DNA from: Chitinophagaceae bacterium
GTDB lineage: Bacteria; Bacteroidota; Bacteroidia; Chitinophagales; Chitinophagaceae
DNA length: 64,000 nt
NCBI GenBank assembly: GCA_947371755.1
Contig: CANBQT010000006.1
Span: 31,835 to 95,834, forward strand
Direction of reading: 5' to 3'
This document shows, one piece after another, positions 19,274-28,275 of the stretch. The notes under the pieces are model-generated. The model did not search any database. It was not told the DNA's origin and saw nothing but the letters and a program-made list of their open reading frames with translations. The stretch's first letter is position 1. Each line of letters begins with the position of its first letter. A program made the position numbers and the translations under genes.

Positions 19274-19313
19274 CCATTTATTTATTCAATTTTTACTTTT
19301 CACTTTTTAAATC

Positions 19314-20186
19314 TTACTCTTCTATCAACACTCCCATTTTTCCTAACTGATAATCTCTGATTGCTTCCATGATCTCTGTTTGTGTATTCATAACAAAGGG
19401 ACCATGAGAAACAAGCGGTTCATTAAGCGGCTCGCCAGTTCCTATAAATAGGTGAGCATCTTCCATAGCTTCAATCCTGATACCATCGCCATCTAAATGA
19501 AAGCTTGCCACATACTTTGCATCTAATTCTCCTTCATTTTCAATTGCTAATTTTCCATCCATTAAATAGATGAATGCATTATGCGAACTAGGTATAGAGA
19601 AAAAATAGTTAGCACCTTTTTTCATCTTTACCGTAAACGTGTTTACATCAGACAATGTATGTATGGGTCCTTTAACACCCTCTAATTCTCCAGCTATGAT
19701 TTTAATTTGAGTCAAGCCATCTGAAGAAATTAGCTCAGGTGTTTCATCTGCTGTTAACGGCTGATAAGAAGGTTGATCCATCTTATGTTTAGCAGGCGTG
19801 TTCACCCACAATTGTATCAGTTCTTGTTCACCTCCAATCTCATGAATATCAGCAGGAGGTCTTTCACTATGAATCATCCCCATACCTGCGTTCATCCATT
19901 GTGTTCCACCAGCATACACTGTATTATTATTACCCCTACTATCCCGATGGTGCACACCCCCTTTGAAAATAAAGCTTACTGGCGAAAAGCCACGATGAGG
20001 ATGAGGACCAACACCTAATTGAAGTATGGGTTTATGTGAAGGCACTTTTACTACGGCATGGTGCAATAACAGAAATGGATCGATCTGTTCTGCTTTATGA
20101 GAAGGGAATGGCTGACGAATGGGTAAGCCTCCCATATCCATTGGCGTTGCGTAAAGAATACTTTTGATAGTTCTATTTTTAAGCAT
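19314..20186 (-). CDS. Pirin family protein (290 aa)
   Basis: This bicupin metalloprotein has the N-terminal pirin motif with metal-binding HPHRGFSPVSFIFKGGVHHRDS and WMNAGMGMIHSE, and a C-terminal pirin domain with TGEPLNEPLVSHGPF. Pirins bind Fe and some act as quercetin dioxygenases or redox sensors. It is separated by 17 bp from a second, shorter pirin upstream on the same strand; the two are clearly different branches. Probably co-transcribed with the MarR gene. Confidence 0.93.
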   Translation of the reverse strand: MLKNRTIKSILYATPMDMGGLPIRQPFPSHKAEQIDPFLLLHHAVVKVPSHKPILQLGVGPHPHRGFSPVSFIFKGGVHHRDSRGNNNTVYAGGTQWMNAGMGMIHSERPPADIHEIGGEQELIQLWVNTPAKHKMDQPSYQPLTADETPELISSDGLTQIKIIAGELEGVKGPIHTLSDVNTFTVKMKKGANYFFSIPSSHNAFIYLMDGKLAIENEGELDAKYVASFHLDGDGIRIEAMEDAHLFIGTGEPLNEPLVSHGPFVMNTQTEIMEAIRDYQLGKMGVLIEE

Positions 20187-20203
20187 CTGAATTGCTTTAC
20201 TTG

Positions 20204-20917
20204 TTATGATAATTGCATGGGAACATCAATCAATAAAATCTCTGCGTCTGATGAAGCTTTTATATGCAATGTTTCGGTTTCCCAGATACCTAATCCATCT
20301 CTTGTTTCTAGTGTTAGATCATTAATTAAAACGTTACCTGATAATACAAAAACATACACCCCATTACCCGATTTTTTAATTTGATAATCGATTGAAAAAT
20401 CCTTTGAAAAATTTCCAAGTGAGAACCAGGCATCCTGGTTAATGAAGACAGCATCTTTATTATCAGGTGCAACTACATTTAAAATTTGATTTACTCTATT
20501 TTCTGGCAAGAACGACTTTTGCTCATAACGTGGAGTGATATTATGCAGTTTTGGGAAAACCCAGATCTGAAGGAATTTTACTTCTGCATCTTTATTTGCA
20601 TTCATTTCACTATGTGTAATTCCGCTACCCGCACTCATGATCTGTACATCATGCTGACGAATGATTTCGTTTCTTCCTGTGCTGTCCTGGTGTTGTAAAT
20701 CACCTGAAAGTGGAATAGAAACTATTTCCATATTATCATGTGGATGTTTTCCAAAGCCTAAACCTGCACTCACTGTATCGTCGTTCAATACCCTAAGCGC
20801 ACCAAAATGTATTCTTTCAGGGTTATGATATTGTCCAAAACTGAAAGTGTGGTAACTATTCAACCATCCAAAATTGGCGTGGCCTCTTGTAGCTGCTTTA
20901 TGTAAGATCGTTTTCAT
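20204..20917 (-). CDS. Pirin family bicupin (YhaK-like, 237 aa)
   Basis: The 237-residue protein is of the YhaK/short pirin type: GWLNSYHTFSFGQY near the N-terminus, then the metal-ligand region HPHDNMEIVSIPLSG and HQDSTGR, with MSAGSGITHSE completing the N-terminal cupin. The C-terminal cupin lacks the ligands, as usual. It lies 43 bp downstream of the MarR gene, and that gap holds a candidate operator that also occurs upstream of MarR, so its expression is probably controlled by it. Confidence 0.93.
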   Translation of the reverse strand: MKTILHKAATRGHANFGWLNSYHTFSFGQYHNPERIHFGALRVLNDDTVSAGLGFGKHPHDNMEIVSIPLSGDLQHQDSTGRNEIIRQHDVQIMSAGSGITHSEMNANKDAEVKFLQIWVFPKLHNITPRYEQKSFLPENRVNQILNVVAPDNKDAVFINQDAWFSLGNFSKDFSIDYQIKKSGNGVYVFVLSGNVLINDLTLETRDGLGIWETETLHIKASSDAEILLIDVPMQLS

Positions 20918-20922
20918 ATGAT

Positions 20923-20941
20923 TAATTTAGATGTATATACA
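20923..20941 (-). promoter_or_regulatory. Candidate MarR operator, copy 1
   Basis: Read on the minus strand the site is TGTATATACATCTAAATTA; its core TGTATATACA is a perfect palindrome. It matches the copy at 21432-21450 at 17 of 19 positions. It lies 6 bp before the start codon of the short pirin. Confidence 0.55.
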
Positions 20942-20960
20942 CGTATTAGTTTAAAAAAAT

Positions 20961-21419
20961 CTACTCTTCAGAGCTTCGCAATTTTTCCAATAATTTGTTT
21001 AATTGAACAGCCTCTGCTTCAGTAAGAATAGTGTTTGTTTCCATTGTATGATCAATTATTTTAGTACTACTTTCCAGCAATTGAATTCCAGTTTGAGTAA
21101 GTGTTATTACAGTTTCCCGCTTATCCAACTGAGAGGTAGTTCTTTTCACTAATTTTTTTATTTCCAATCTGTCTACAATTCTAGGCACATTTGAATTTTT
21201 CTCAATCATCCTACAGGCAATATCCCTTACACAAATCTGATCTGGATATTTTCCCTTCAAAATTCGGAGCACATTGTATTGCTCATGGGTTAATCCGAAT
21301 TCCTTTAAGCCCTTGCTCATATAGGTTTTTAACCACCAAGCCGTATACAATACATTCAGAGCTGCTTTCTGCGTTTCGCTTTTAAACTTAGTACTTTTTA
21401 TGGCCTGCTCTAATTTCAC
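20961..21419 (-). CDS. MarR family transcriptional regulator
   Basis: The 152-residue winged-helix regulator has the MarR signature: GLTHEQYNVLRIL, the recognition-helix region VRDIACRMIEKNSNVPRIV and the wing LVKRTTSQLDKRETVITLT. It starts with GTG. It is the promoter-proximal gene of a minus-strand group with two pirins and YceI, and a TAATTTTG -7 box (complement at 21452-21459) precedes the candidate operator, which would overlap the transcription start. Autoregulation and control of the pirin genes are therefore likely. The inducer, perhaps a phenolic or quinone, is unknown. Confidence 0.92.
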   Translation of the reverse strand: MKLEQAIKSTKFKSETQKAALNVLYTAWWLKTYMSKGLKEFGLTHEQYNVLRILKGKYPDQICVRDIACRMIEKNSNVPRIVDRLEIKKLVKRTTSQLDKRETVITLTQTGIQLLESSTKIIDHTMETNTILTEAEAVQLNKLLEKLRSSEE

Positions 21420-21431
21420 AACACAAATGTA

Positions 21432-21450
21432 TGTATGTACATCTAATTTA
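21432..21450 (+). promoter_or_regulatory. Candidate MarR operator, copy 2
   Basis: The sequence tgtatgtacatctaattta contains TGTA-tg-TACA and matches copy 1 at 17 of 19 positions. It is just downstream of a minus-strand -7 box at 21452-21459, so a bound repressor would cover the start of transcription of the MarR gene. Confidence 0.55.
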
Positions 21451-21496
21451 CCAAAATTATTTCACCTCCCTCCTAAACTACTTAAAAACAATTAGT

Positions 21497-24187
21497 TTAT
21501 TTTAAGTCAAATAACTGGTTAAATAACATTTTGTAAGAACCGTGTGTTTGTCCGCGGAAAGTAATTTCCGGTCCGTATACATATAAATGGCCTTTACCAA
21601 CTTTTGCCGCAAAAGCTGCTACTCCATCTTGTAAATAGGCTTGCCCAAATGCCCAACCACTTCTTAATGTTTTATCAGTAGCATACCAGGCTAGTGGTGT
21701 AACATCGCCATTGGAAATGGCACCTGGAAGTAATTTAAAAACTGGACTGGCACTAAAATAGACATCTGCTTTATTCCCCATTCCCCAATTTTCTTTTAGT
21801 TTATTATCAATCGCTATTTGCATCACTGAACCCGGAATATAAAATTTCTCACCAGGTAAGTTTTTCTCTTTGCCACTTACCATTTCAACCAAAGCATTTC
21901 GAACTGGTAATTGCAAGTGATAAGCAAGATTGGCACTGGTGCCAATGGTTACAATATCTCCCCCAGCTTCTAAAAATTCTTTTAAGGCAGGAATAGATTT
22001 AGCTGCAGTTATTTTACCAAGCATGGGTTGGAACTCTGCTGGAATTTCTCCTTCTTTCGGTTCTTTTTCATCCCACTCATTAGGTGCTTCTGTACGCATA
22101 GATGGAATGGCCCCTCCCACAAATACAATCATATCATATTTGTTTTTCAAAGAAGCTGCATCTATCTCTTTCGCATATATTATGCTAAACGGAAAATGAT
22201 ATTGCTCTAGGATCCATCTTACCCAACCAGCAGGAATAGATCCACCATATGAATCCCATAGCGCAATTCTCTTTGATGATACTGGCACTGTACCCGAAAG
22301 ATTAGTTGATTCACTAGTAATGATCAAGCCATACTCATTGCTTGCTTTTTGCAACAAGGGCAAAACAGAAGCAGTATTAGCAACCCACAATTTATCTTCA
22401 TTTTTAGAAACAGATATCCCAGCTTTCAATAGATCATTTAAGAGAATAACACTTGCATTGTCTTTAGAAGAGAAAGAATATCCTATTGCATTTGATGACT
22501 CATGCAGTTTTCCTTTTGATACCTGAACCTGGCCATAAGGAATTGTTTCAAATGGTCCGTCGAAAGATTCCAAGATCCGATCAAACTGGATACCCATCGT
22601 AAATGCAGGCGTCCATCCAGCTGCATCATAGGGCCTCACTGGAGGTCCGCCAGGATATTGAAAATCATTTGGGTGATCCTGTGGTTCAAACATATCAACT
22701 ACATGCGCACGAAATGCCTGATTGGTTTTTACGATATAGGAACCTGCAGGATAATTTTTTCCTGCTACAGTAAAATCAGCTTTTGCCACTTCCACTTTGA
22801 TTCCGCTATTGATCAAAATATTGATGAAATTAACAGCCGTTGTTGATTGATTGATTGGTACGATATATCCTCTTGCATCTTTTAATTCTTGCTTCCGATA
22901 AATTTTGCCAAAATAATCTACAGGTAATGTATCGCCCTTTATTTCCTTTTTATCCTCTTTATATAAATCGGTAACCAGTTCTACTTTTTTAGGTGATAAA
23001 GTCCAATGATCGCCACTACCCGCTTCTATAGCATGCTTACCCATGGTATATATATTCATCAATAATTCATCCTTATACCTGGCAGCATAATTCAATACCG
23101 CATAGTTTAAAGAGATCGAATAATCAATTGAGTTTCTAAAATACCATTGCTTAGGTTCAATCGGAAATGGTGTTGCACTATTGGGTATTAAGCGATTGGG
23201 AACAAATGGTATTTTACTTGGCGTTGGATTACCAATGATTTCCGTTAATAATCCAATGATATTATGATAGTAAGCGGTTGTTCTTAATCCTCCATTCCAC
23301 CAGGTAGAATATACAGAACCACTCTTCATGGTATAACCAGGTTTACCTTCGGCATTTAATCTGCTACTCATGGCTGCACCTACTGCATCAATCCCTGTAA
23401 CCAATAATGGATCATACACATAATTGAAAGGATCTCTATAAGGAGGACCAGCAACCACTGTTCCAGCTGGACCAGTTTGATGGTGATTATATAAAATCTG
23501 TGGCATCCACTCGATATATTGCTGTCTACTCATATTCCTCGACTCACTCATATTCATCATATAGAAGTCGCGGTTATTATCATGACCAATATATTTTTGA
23601 TAGAGTCTTGGTAAATTAGATGTGCTTCTTTTTAAAGTATCCTGATTACGCATATACCAATTGGATACTAATTCCTGTCCATCGGGGTTAGCATGCACAA
23701 ATAAAATGATGGTTGATTGCAAGATCCTTTTAGTCTCTTCATCAGTTCTGGTGATCAGCTGATATAAGGATTCAATCCATTGGTGAATCCCAACTACTTC
23801 TGTTGCATGCAAACCACCATCTATCCACACAACAGCTTTTCCTTCGGAGGCCAATGATTTGGCTTCTGCATCTGTTAACCCTTCTGCCCGAGCCATTCTT
23901 TGTGAGATTGATTGATACTTATCAAGCTTTGCAAGATTTGATGGATCAGATACAATTACCATGTATTGTGTTCTACCCTCTTCTGTTTTTCCAATAGAAA
24001 CCAATTTCATTTTTTTAGAAATGGCTGCTATTTTTTTTAAGTATAACTCTGTTTGTGTAAATGTGGCTAGTTGGTAATTATCACCAATTGAAAATCCAAA
24101 ATGCGATTTTGGAGTAGGTATAGTTTGTGCTACAACAATAGCAAATGAGCAAAATAAAACAAAAATTATCAATACAATTTTCCGCAT
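21497..24187 (-). CDS. Exported M14 family zinc metallopeptidase
   Basis: The 896-residue protein begins with a signal peptide ending VVAQ near residue 21. The carboxypeptidase A-like domain has zinc ligands H127 and E130 (GGLHATE) and a third His in the NHHQTG region. The long C-terminal part contains a glutamine-amidotransferase-like Rossmann segment (DMIVFVGGAIP, ...IVTIGTSANL) typical of the long Bacteroidota M14 proteins. It probably degrades peptides in the periplasm. It is monocistronic, flanked by the MarR group and the terminator of the electron-transfer island. Confidence 0.92.
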   Translation of the reverse strand: MRKIVLIIFVLFCSFAIVVAQTIPTPKSHFGFSIGDNYQLATFTQTELYLKKIAAISKKMKLVSIGKTEEGRTQYMVIVSDPSNLAKLDKYQSISQRMARAEGLTDAEAKSLASEGKAVVWIDGGLHATEVVGIHQWIESLYQLITRTDEETKRILQSTIILFVHANPDGQELVSNWYMRNQDTLKRSTSNLPRLYQKYIGHDNNRDFYMMNMSESRNMSRQQYIEWMPQILYNHHQTGPAGTVVAGPPYRDPFNYVYDPLLVTGIDAVGAAMSSRLNAEGKPGYTMKSGSVYSTWWNGGLRTTAYYHNIIGLLTEIIGNPTPSKIPFVPNRLIPNSATPFPIEPKQWYFRNSIDYSISLNYAVLNYAARYKDELLMNIYTMGKHAIEAGSGDHWTLSPKKVELVTDLYKEDKKEIKGDTLPVDYFGKIYRKQELKDARGYIVPINQSTTAVNFINILINSGIKVEVAKADFTVAGKNYPAGSYIVKTNQAFRAHVVDMFEPQDHPNDFQYPGGPPVRPYDAAGWTPAFTMGIQFDRILESFDGPFETIPYGQVQVSKGKLHESSNAIGYSFSSKDNASVILLNDLLKAGISVSKNEDKLWVANTASVLPLLQKASNEYGLIITSESTNLSGTVPVSSKRIALWDSYGGSIPAGWVRWILEQYHFPFSIIYAKEIDAASLKNKYDMIVFVGGAIPSMRTEAPNEWDEKEPKEGEIPAEFQPMLGKITAAKSIPALKEFLEAGGDIVTIGTSANLAYHLQLPVRNALVEMVSGKEKNLPGEKFYIPGSVMQIAIDNKLKENWGMGNKADVYFSASPVFKLLPGAISNGDVTPLAWYATDKTLRSGWAFGQAYLQDGVAAFAAKVGKGHLYVYGPEITFRGQTHGSYKMLFNQLFDLK

Positions 24188-24265
24188 AACAGAGTTTTAG
24201 GTAGCCCTGAATTTAATGCAAGAAATTGAAACTGTTTAAATTTTTACATAAATGAAAAGGTATAA

Positions 24266-24296
24266 AATAAAACAGGCGAACCTAAGTTCGCCTGTT
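24266..24296 (-). terminator. Terminator of the NrfD operon
   Basis: Perfect 11-bp arms aacaggcgaac/gttcgcctgtt enclose a 4-nt loop at 24271-24296, followed on the minus strand by ttttatttta. It ends the minus-strand unit whose last gene is at 24325. Confidence 0.85.
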
Positions 24297-24324
24297 AACG
24301 TTGGTTACCATTAAATTGTAACTG

Positions 24325-25191
24325 CTAATTAACGCCTAGCTGTTTTAACTTTTTAATTTGTCCAAATAAATAGATCAATACTCCCCAAACAGCAACTACA
24401 ATTGAATAGGCCAATAATTCTAACCAAAGAGGTGATTTTCCTCTTCTGGCAAATAATGTTCTTTTATCGAATTCTGTATAATATTTGATTGACTTGCCCC
24501 AGGGAACAATCTTCTCAGCAGATAGATTTCCATATACATCATTATCTTCCACTTTAGCAATCAACGTAAGATTTCCTTTTGAATCGCCTGGTAAACTATC
24601 TCTCTTGAAATCAGCACTGGCAACTCCTAATGAATCTGTAGCATAAGTTGGTGTTTCAGCTACATTTAAATCTGCATCTAATCTCTTCACTGCAATTTTA
24701 ACATCAATTGCTTTAACCGGAGTCCATACAGTATCCTTTAACTCCATTAATGTTGCAGTAATCTTTCTGTCAGCAGCTGTATCAATTTGAATCTTTGCTT
24801 TAGTAATTTCTACATTGCCTTTTGCTTCATCGAAGTCCTTGGTTTTTTGCGACACAATGATAAAACTAACTTTTGCTGATTTTTTCCATTCGTCTTTTGC
24901 AGTTGGAGGAATAAACAACAAAGCATCTCCTTTATCATTGGTAACTGCTTTACCTAATAAGTTAGCAGCATCTTCCGTAGCTATATAAAAACTAAGGTTG
25001 ATATTTGGGATCATCTGAAACTTACCATCAATCTTTGATTTAGCATGAGCCACCAAATATTGTACATGGTTGTTACTGTTGAAATAACTAATGCTCAAAG
25101 AGAGGTCAGTCTTTTCTGCCTGCGCAAAAGCAGCGATCGCTAATAACTGTGATAGTATAGCGGTAAAAAATATTTTGCTATGCTTGTTCAT
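24325..25191 (-). CDS. Signal-peptide protein with C-terminal membrane anchor, last gene of NrfD operon
   Basis: The ORF extends to 25248, but the ATG at 25191 gives a proper signal peptide (MNKHSKIFF...AIAAFAQ) and 288 residues. The body is beta-rich and looks like two immunoglobulin-like or carboxypeptidase-regulatory-like repeats; the C-terminus is a membrane helix (LLAYSIVVAVWGVLIYLFG) with a basic tail. The protein should face the periplasm, anchored in the inner membrane. Its 5' end overlaps the nrfD-like stop by 14 bp, so translation is coupled. It may stabilise or tether the NrfD/Fe-S complex. I do not recognise a named family. Confidence 0.78.
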   Translation of the reverse strand: MNKHSKIFFTAILSQLLAIAAFAQAEKTDLSLSISYFNSNNHVQYLVAHAKSKIDGKFQMIPNINLSFYIATEDAANLLGKAVTNDKGDALLFIPPTAKDEWKKSAKVSFIIVSQKTKDFDEAKGNVEITKAKIQIDTAADRKITATLMELKDTVWTPVKAIDVKIAVKRLDADLNVAETPTYATDSLGVASADFKRDSLPGDSKGNLTLIAKVEDNDVYGNLSAEKIVPWGKSIKYYTEFDKRTLFARRGKSPLWLELLAYSIVVAVWGVLIYLFGQIKKLKQLGVN

Positions 25192-26488
25192 GTTCTTCGA
25201 TTTCGGTGATGGTTTCCTGAATTGGAATAATTGGGAATATTCTTGCAAAAATGGTAATGATCAAAAGTGCTCCTGCTAAAGAACCTAATGCAATGGACCA
25301 TTCCTGCCAGGTTGGAAAATAGTGCTTGTAAACTTCTGGTACATCGGTCATAGGCAAGAAAGGATGGAGTAAAGTTGGCGTTACAATTAAATATCTTTTG
25401 AACCATGAACCAATTACCACTAATATACCTGCAATGAAAGCGGGGAATGGTTTCCTTCCTTTTTTTGTGATCAGTATTAAAATAGGAATCAGCATAGCTG
25501 TAGAAATAGCGAACCAGAATACAATCGCAAATTCTCCAGTAAATAATCCCATCAAATGCTCTTCTTCCGATTTTTTCATTTTGAAAGCCGGCACCAAAAA
25601 TTCGTTCACATTAAAATACAAATACAATAAAGCTAATAGAACTAATACCTTACCCATTTTATCAAAATGCTCATCCTTGATATAATTTTCAAGTTTATAA
25701 GACCTTCTGAATACATACATGGCAACCACAACTGCACCTGCTCCAACTAAGAATGCACCAGAAATAAAGTAGGCTCCAAAGTTGGTACTGTCCCATCCCG
25801 GGCGATAAGTAGTTGCAAATAACCAGGAAGTAACTGTGTGAATGGCAAATGCAACTGGAATAATAGTGATCGATAAAATATTGATCGCTTTTTCACTGAT
25901 ATGAATTTGACCTGCAGTGTTTTTCCAGAATGATCCTAAGAAAGTATACATCTTATTCAACCAGGGCATTCCGGTAACATCTTTGTGTTTCATCATAATC
26001 GCCATATCTGGCAATAATGGGAAATACAATAAAAGAATACTTACAAAGAAATAAGTTGTGATTACAATGACGTCCCAAACAATGGGCGACTGTAAACGGC
26101 CATGCAGAAATAAATTATAAAAGCGATCAGGGCGCCCCATGTCTACTACGATGATGATCGAAGCAAATGTGATAGCTGATACCGCGATGATTTCTGCGAT
26201 CCTAGTAAGAGGTGTACTCCATTTTGCCTGGGTTAACCTCAGAACTGCAGTGATCAATGATCCTACCAGACTGATGGCCACAAAGAATACAAAGTTTGAA
26301 ATATAAATGCCCCAAGACACATAGTCACGCATGGCTGTAACAACCAACCCATTTTTTAATTGTAAACAGTACGCTACGAAACCTAGGGCACAAAATGCTA
26401 ATAATATTCCAACCCAAATCTTTCCTGCTTTACCAAATTTTTGTGGTAGCAGGTCTTCAATTATTTGTTGTTTTGCTAAACTTTCCAC
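25178..26488 (-). CDS. NrfD/PsrC-like membrane quinone-interacting subunit
   Basis: The 436-residue polytopic protein with about nine hydrophobic helices belongs to the NrfD/PsrC/ActC family, which exchanges electrons between menaquinone and a periplasmic Fe-S partner without heme. Visible landmarks are RDYVSWGIYISNFVFFVAIS, DMGRPDRFYN and WDVIVITTY, characteristic of this family. The Fe-S subunit gene lies 16 bp upstream. No molybdopterin oxidoreductase gene is adjacent, so the usual catalytic third subunit is absent here. Confidence 0.93.
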   Translation of the reverse strand: MESLAKQQIIEDLLPQKFGKAGKIWVGILLAFCALGFVAYCLQLKNGLVVTAMRDYVSWGIYISNFVFFVAISLVGSLITAVLRLTQAKWSTPLTRIAEIIAVSAITFASIIIVVDMGRPDRFYNLFLHGRLQSPIVWDVIVITTYFFVSILLLYFPLLPDMAIMMKHKDVTGMPWLNKMYTFLGSFWKNTAGQIHISEKAINILSITIIPVAFAIHTVTSWLFATTYRPGWDSTNFGAYFISGAFLVGAGAVVVAMYVFRRSYKLENYIKDEHFDKMGKVLVLLALLYLYFNVNEFLVPAFKMKKSEEEHLMGLFTGEFAIVFWFAISTAMLIPILILITKKGRKPFPAFIAGILVVIGSWFKRYLIVTPTLLHPFLPMTDVPEVYKHYFPTWQEWSIALGSLAGALLIITIFARIFPIIPIQETITEIEEHEQA

Positions 26489-26504
26489 GATCTATGATTT
26501 AGGG

Positions 26505-27440
26505 TTAACTTTTTTTATTTTCCTCAGTTTCTGATTTGTTTTCAAAAGGGAAGTTTCTGTTAACCGGTGGTAAATAATACACACTAGGTTTAGTACCCAG
26601 ATCTTCCATCAAACGATATCCAGCTTTATCTCTTACCAATTCACTGAATCTAAATGTTTCAGAACCGTTGGTAACAGAATCTTCGATCATATCGCCAAAC
26701 ATGAATACTCCATTCGGACAAGCAGAAACGCAATGTGGCAATTCACCTTTTCTGGCCATGTCTGGGCAGAAATCGCATTTACCAACTGTTCCTTTTTTCT
26801 GAGGAACGCTTGTTTCGCAAGAGTATGGTTTATCAGCAATTTCTTTAGGAAGATTCAGGTCTTCCCAGTTAAATACGCGGGTTGAATACGGACAAGCAGC
26901 CATGCAGAATCTACAACCGATACAACGGTCGCTATCGATCAATACAATACCATCTTGTCTTTTAAATGTAGCATCAACAGGACAAACTTTTACGCAAGGA
27001 GGTTCATCACAATGCATACAAGTAGTTGGCTGCCAATAAGGAGCTGTATGTTCAGCTTCTTGTTGTGGATATACTTTAATCCAGTTTTGTCCTGGATGTA
27101 TACTGTGCATATGGTTACATGCCGATTGACATTTCTTCAAACTTTTACATCTGGAAAGATCAATTACCATGACAAATTTCTTACCCGGGATTCCTTGTCT
27201 TGCCAATTCATTAGACACCTGGGGCAATGATGGCACTGGCTTTAGGAAAGCTTTATCAACTTCTATCACTTCTCCGTCAACAGAAAGCAGCTTGATCATT
27301 TCGCCAGAGGGCTTCACTGTTTCTATAGTTGCTGCATCTGGTTCGAAAGGATTTTTTCCTGTAGAACAACCAGTAACAGCTAGTCCGGCTAACAAGGTAG
27401 CCGAGATAAATTCTCTTCTGGAGGTATCGTTGGTTTTCAT
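26505..27440 (-). CDS. 4Fe-4S dicluster ferredoxin-type subunit with Tat and lipoprotein-like leader
   Basis: The 311-residue protein belongs to the DmsB/PsrB/NrfC/HybA family. The leader has a twin-arginine motif SRREF (R8,R9) and a lipobox-like VTGC with Cys25. Four cysteine groups for cubane clusters are present: CKSLKKCQSAC, CMHCDEPPCVKVCP, CIGCRFCMAACP and CDFCP...CVSACP. The protein is exported folded and would carry electrons between the NrfD-like subunit and periplasmic cytochromes. It lies 16 bp before the nrfD-like gene and 20 bp after a small membrane-protein gene. Confidence 0.94.
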   Translation of the reverse strand: MKTNDTSRREFISATLLAGLAVTGCSTGKNPFEPDAATIETVKPSGEMIKLLSVDGEVIEVDKAFLKPVPSLPQVSNELARQGIPGKKFVMVIDLSRCKSLKKCQSACNHMHSIHPGQNWIKVYPQQEAEHTAPYWQPTTCMHCDEPPCVKVCPVDATFKRQDGIVLIDSDRCIGCRFCMAACPYSTRVFNWEDLNLPKEIADKPYSCETSVPQKKGTVGKCDFCPDMARKGELPHCVSACPNGVFMFGDMIEDSVTNGSETFRFSELVRDKAGYRLMEDLGTKPSVYYLPPVNRNFPFENKSETEENKKS

Positions 27441-27460
27441 TGAAACAATTTAAATGTGAT

Positions 27461-27730
27461 TTATCTTTTTACCCATTGTTGCATTTCCTGATTAGAGGCT
27501 TTCTCTTTTAAGGAATTGATTTTAGAAATATCAACTTCAACAAGTTGACCATCCTGGGTTAAAAATTTCATGGTCTTTTTTTCGTCTGGCGTGGGAGCAC
27601 AGGCTATTATATTTTTTTTCTTTGAAAAGAAACCCATGGTGAGAAAACTAAAAATCGACAGGATGCCGATTCCCATTAGTGCTGCCCTTCTGGTATTTTG
27701 TTCTTTCGAAACAGTTTCTTGTTCTTGCAT
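27461..27730 (-). CDS. Small Tat-leader-like membrane protein (89 aa)
   Basis: This 89-residue protein has RRAALMGIG followed by a hydrophobic segment (ILSIFSFLTMGFF) and a small soluble tail ending in QQWVKR. The tail phrase FLTQDGQLVEVDISKI resembles the LLSVDGEVIEVDKAFL segment near the start of the adjacent Fe-S protein, so both may share a small domain. It lies between the cytochrome c and Fe-S genes on the same strand. A role as an accessory subunit is inferred from position only. Confidence 0.72.
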   Translation of the reverse strand: MQEQETVSKEQNTRRAALMGIGILSIFSFLTMGFFSKKKNIIACAPTPDEKKTMKFLTQDGQLVEVDISKINSLKEKASNQEMQQWVKR

Positions 27731-27781
27731 GATCTATACTTGAAAGTGAAGAAATTTTATATGCGAAACTTGAGGGAATTT

Positions 27782-27807
27782 AAAAGGCAGTATCGATACT
27801 GCCTTTT
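27782..27807 (-). terminator. Terminator after cytochrome c gene
   Basis: A perfect 26-bp palindrome with 13-bp arms (aaaaggcagtatc) and built-in T-tract lies 24 bp after the cytochrome c stop codon. It may partly separate the cytochrome gene from the downstream nrfD group. Confidence 0.75.
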
Positions 27808-27831
27808 AATATTTCCTTGAAGGATATGCGA

Positions 27832-28230
27832 CTATTTTTTCAGAGTACGCATGTAGTTAACTACGTTCCAGATATCTTCTGCATCCGGAATTTTCTTTTT
27901 GAAAGATGGCATATCATCTCTTCCTTCTGAAACTTTATAAAATAAAGATCCATCTGATTGAGTTTGGAAAGCCGCCTTAGACATATCATCTGGCTGAGTT
28001 TTTAATTGTGCCGCTTTACTTCCGTCACCTAAACCCGTTTTACCATGACAAGATGAACAGTGCTGACTCCATAATGCTTTACCTGCAGAAACTGAAGCAG
28101 CATCATTTTTTACGGGGTTAGCCTTTTTTGCATCTTTATCAGGAACTGGCCAAGGCTTGTTCGGCATGAAAGTGAAACTAGCAGCGAATACAAATACTGC
28201 CAAAAGAGAAAGGGTGATTACGTGTTTCAT
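27832..28230 (-). CDS. Periplasmic monoheme cytochrome c
   Basis: The 132-residue protein has a signal peptide (residues 1 to about 22), a class I heme site C58-S-S-C61-H62 and a probable axial Met107 in DDMPSF. The layout (heme near the N-terminus, WNVVNYMRTL at the C-terminus) is that of a small soluble cytochrome c. It is the canonical CX2CH heme protein of the island and could be the soluble shuttle between the Fe-S/NrfD subunits and outer-membrane components. The DUF5777 gene lies 45 bp upstream. Confidence 0.94.
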   Translation of the reverse strand: MKHVITLSLLAVFVFAASFTFMPNKPWPVPDKDAKKANPVKNDAASVSAGKALWSQHCSSCHGKTGLGDGSKAAQLKTQPDDMSKAAFQTQSDGSLFYKVSEGRDDMPSFKKKIPDAEDIWNVVNYMRTLKK

Positions 28231-28275
28231 TTGTGTTCTGTTTTATTTACTAAAAGTTACTAATTTTTTATCGCC

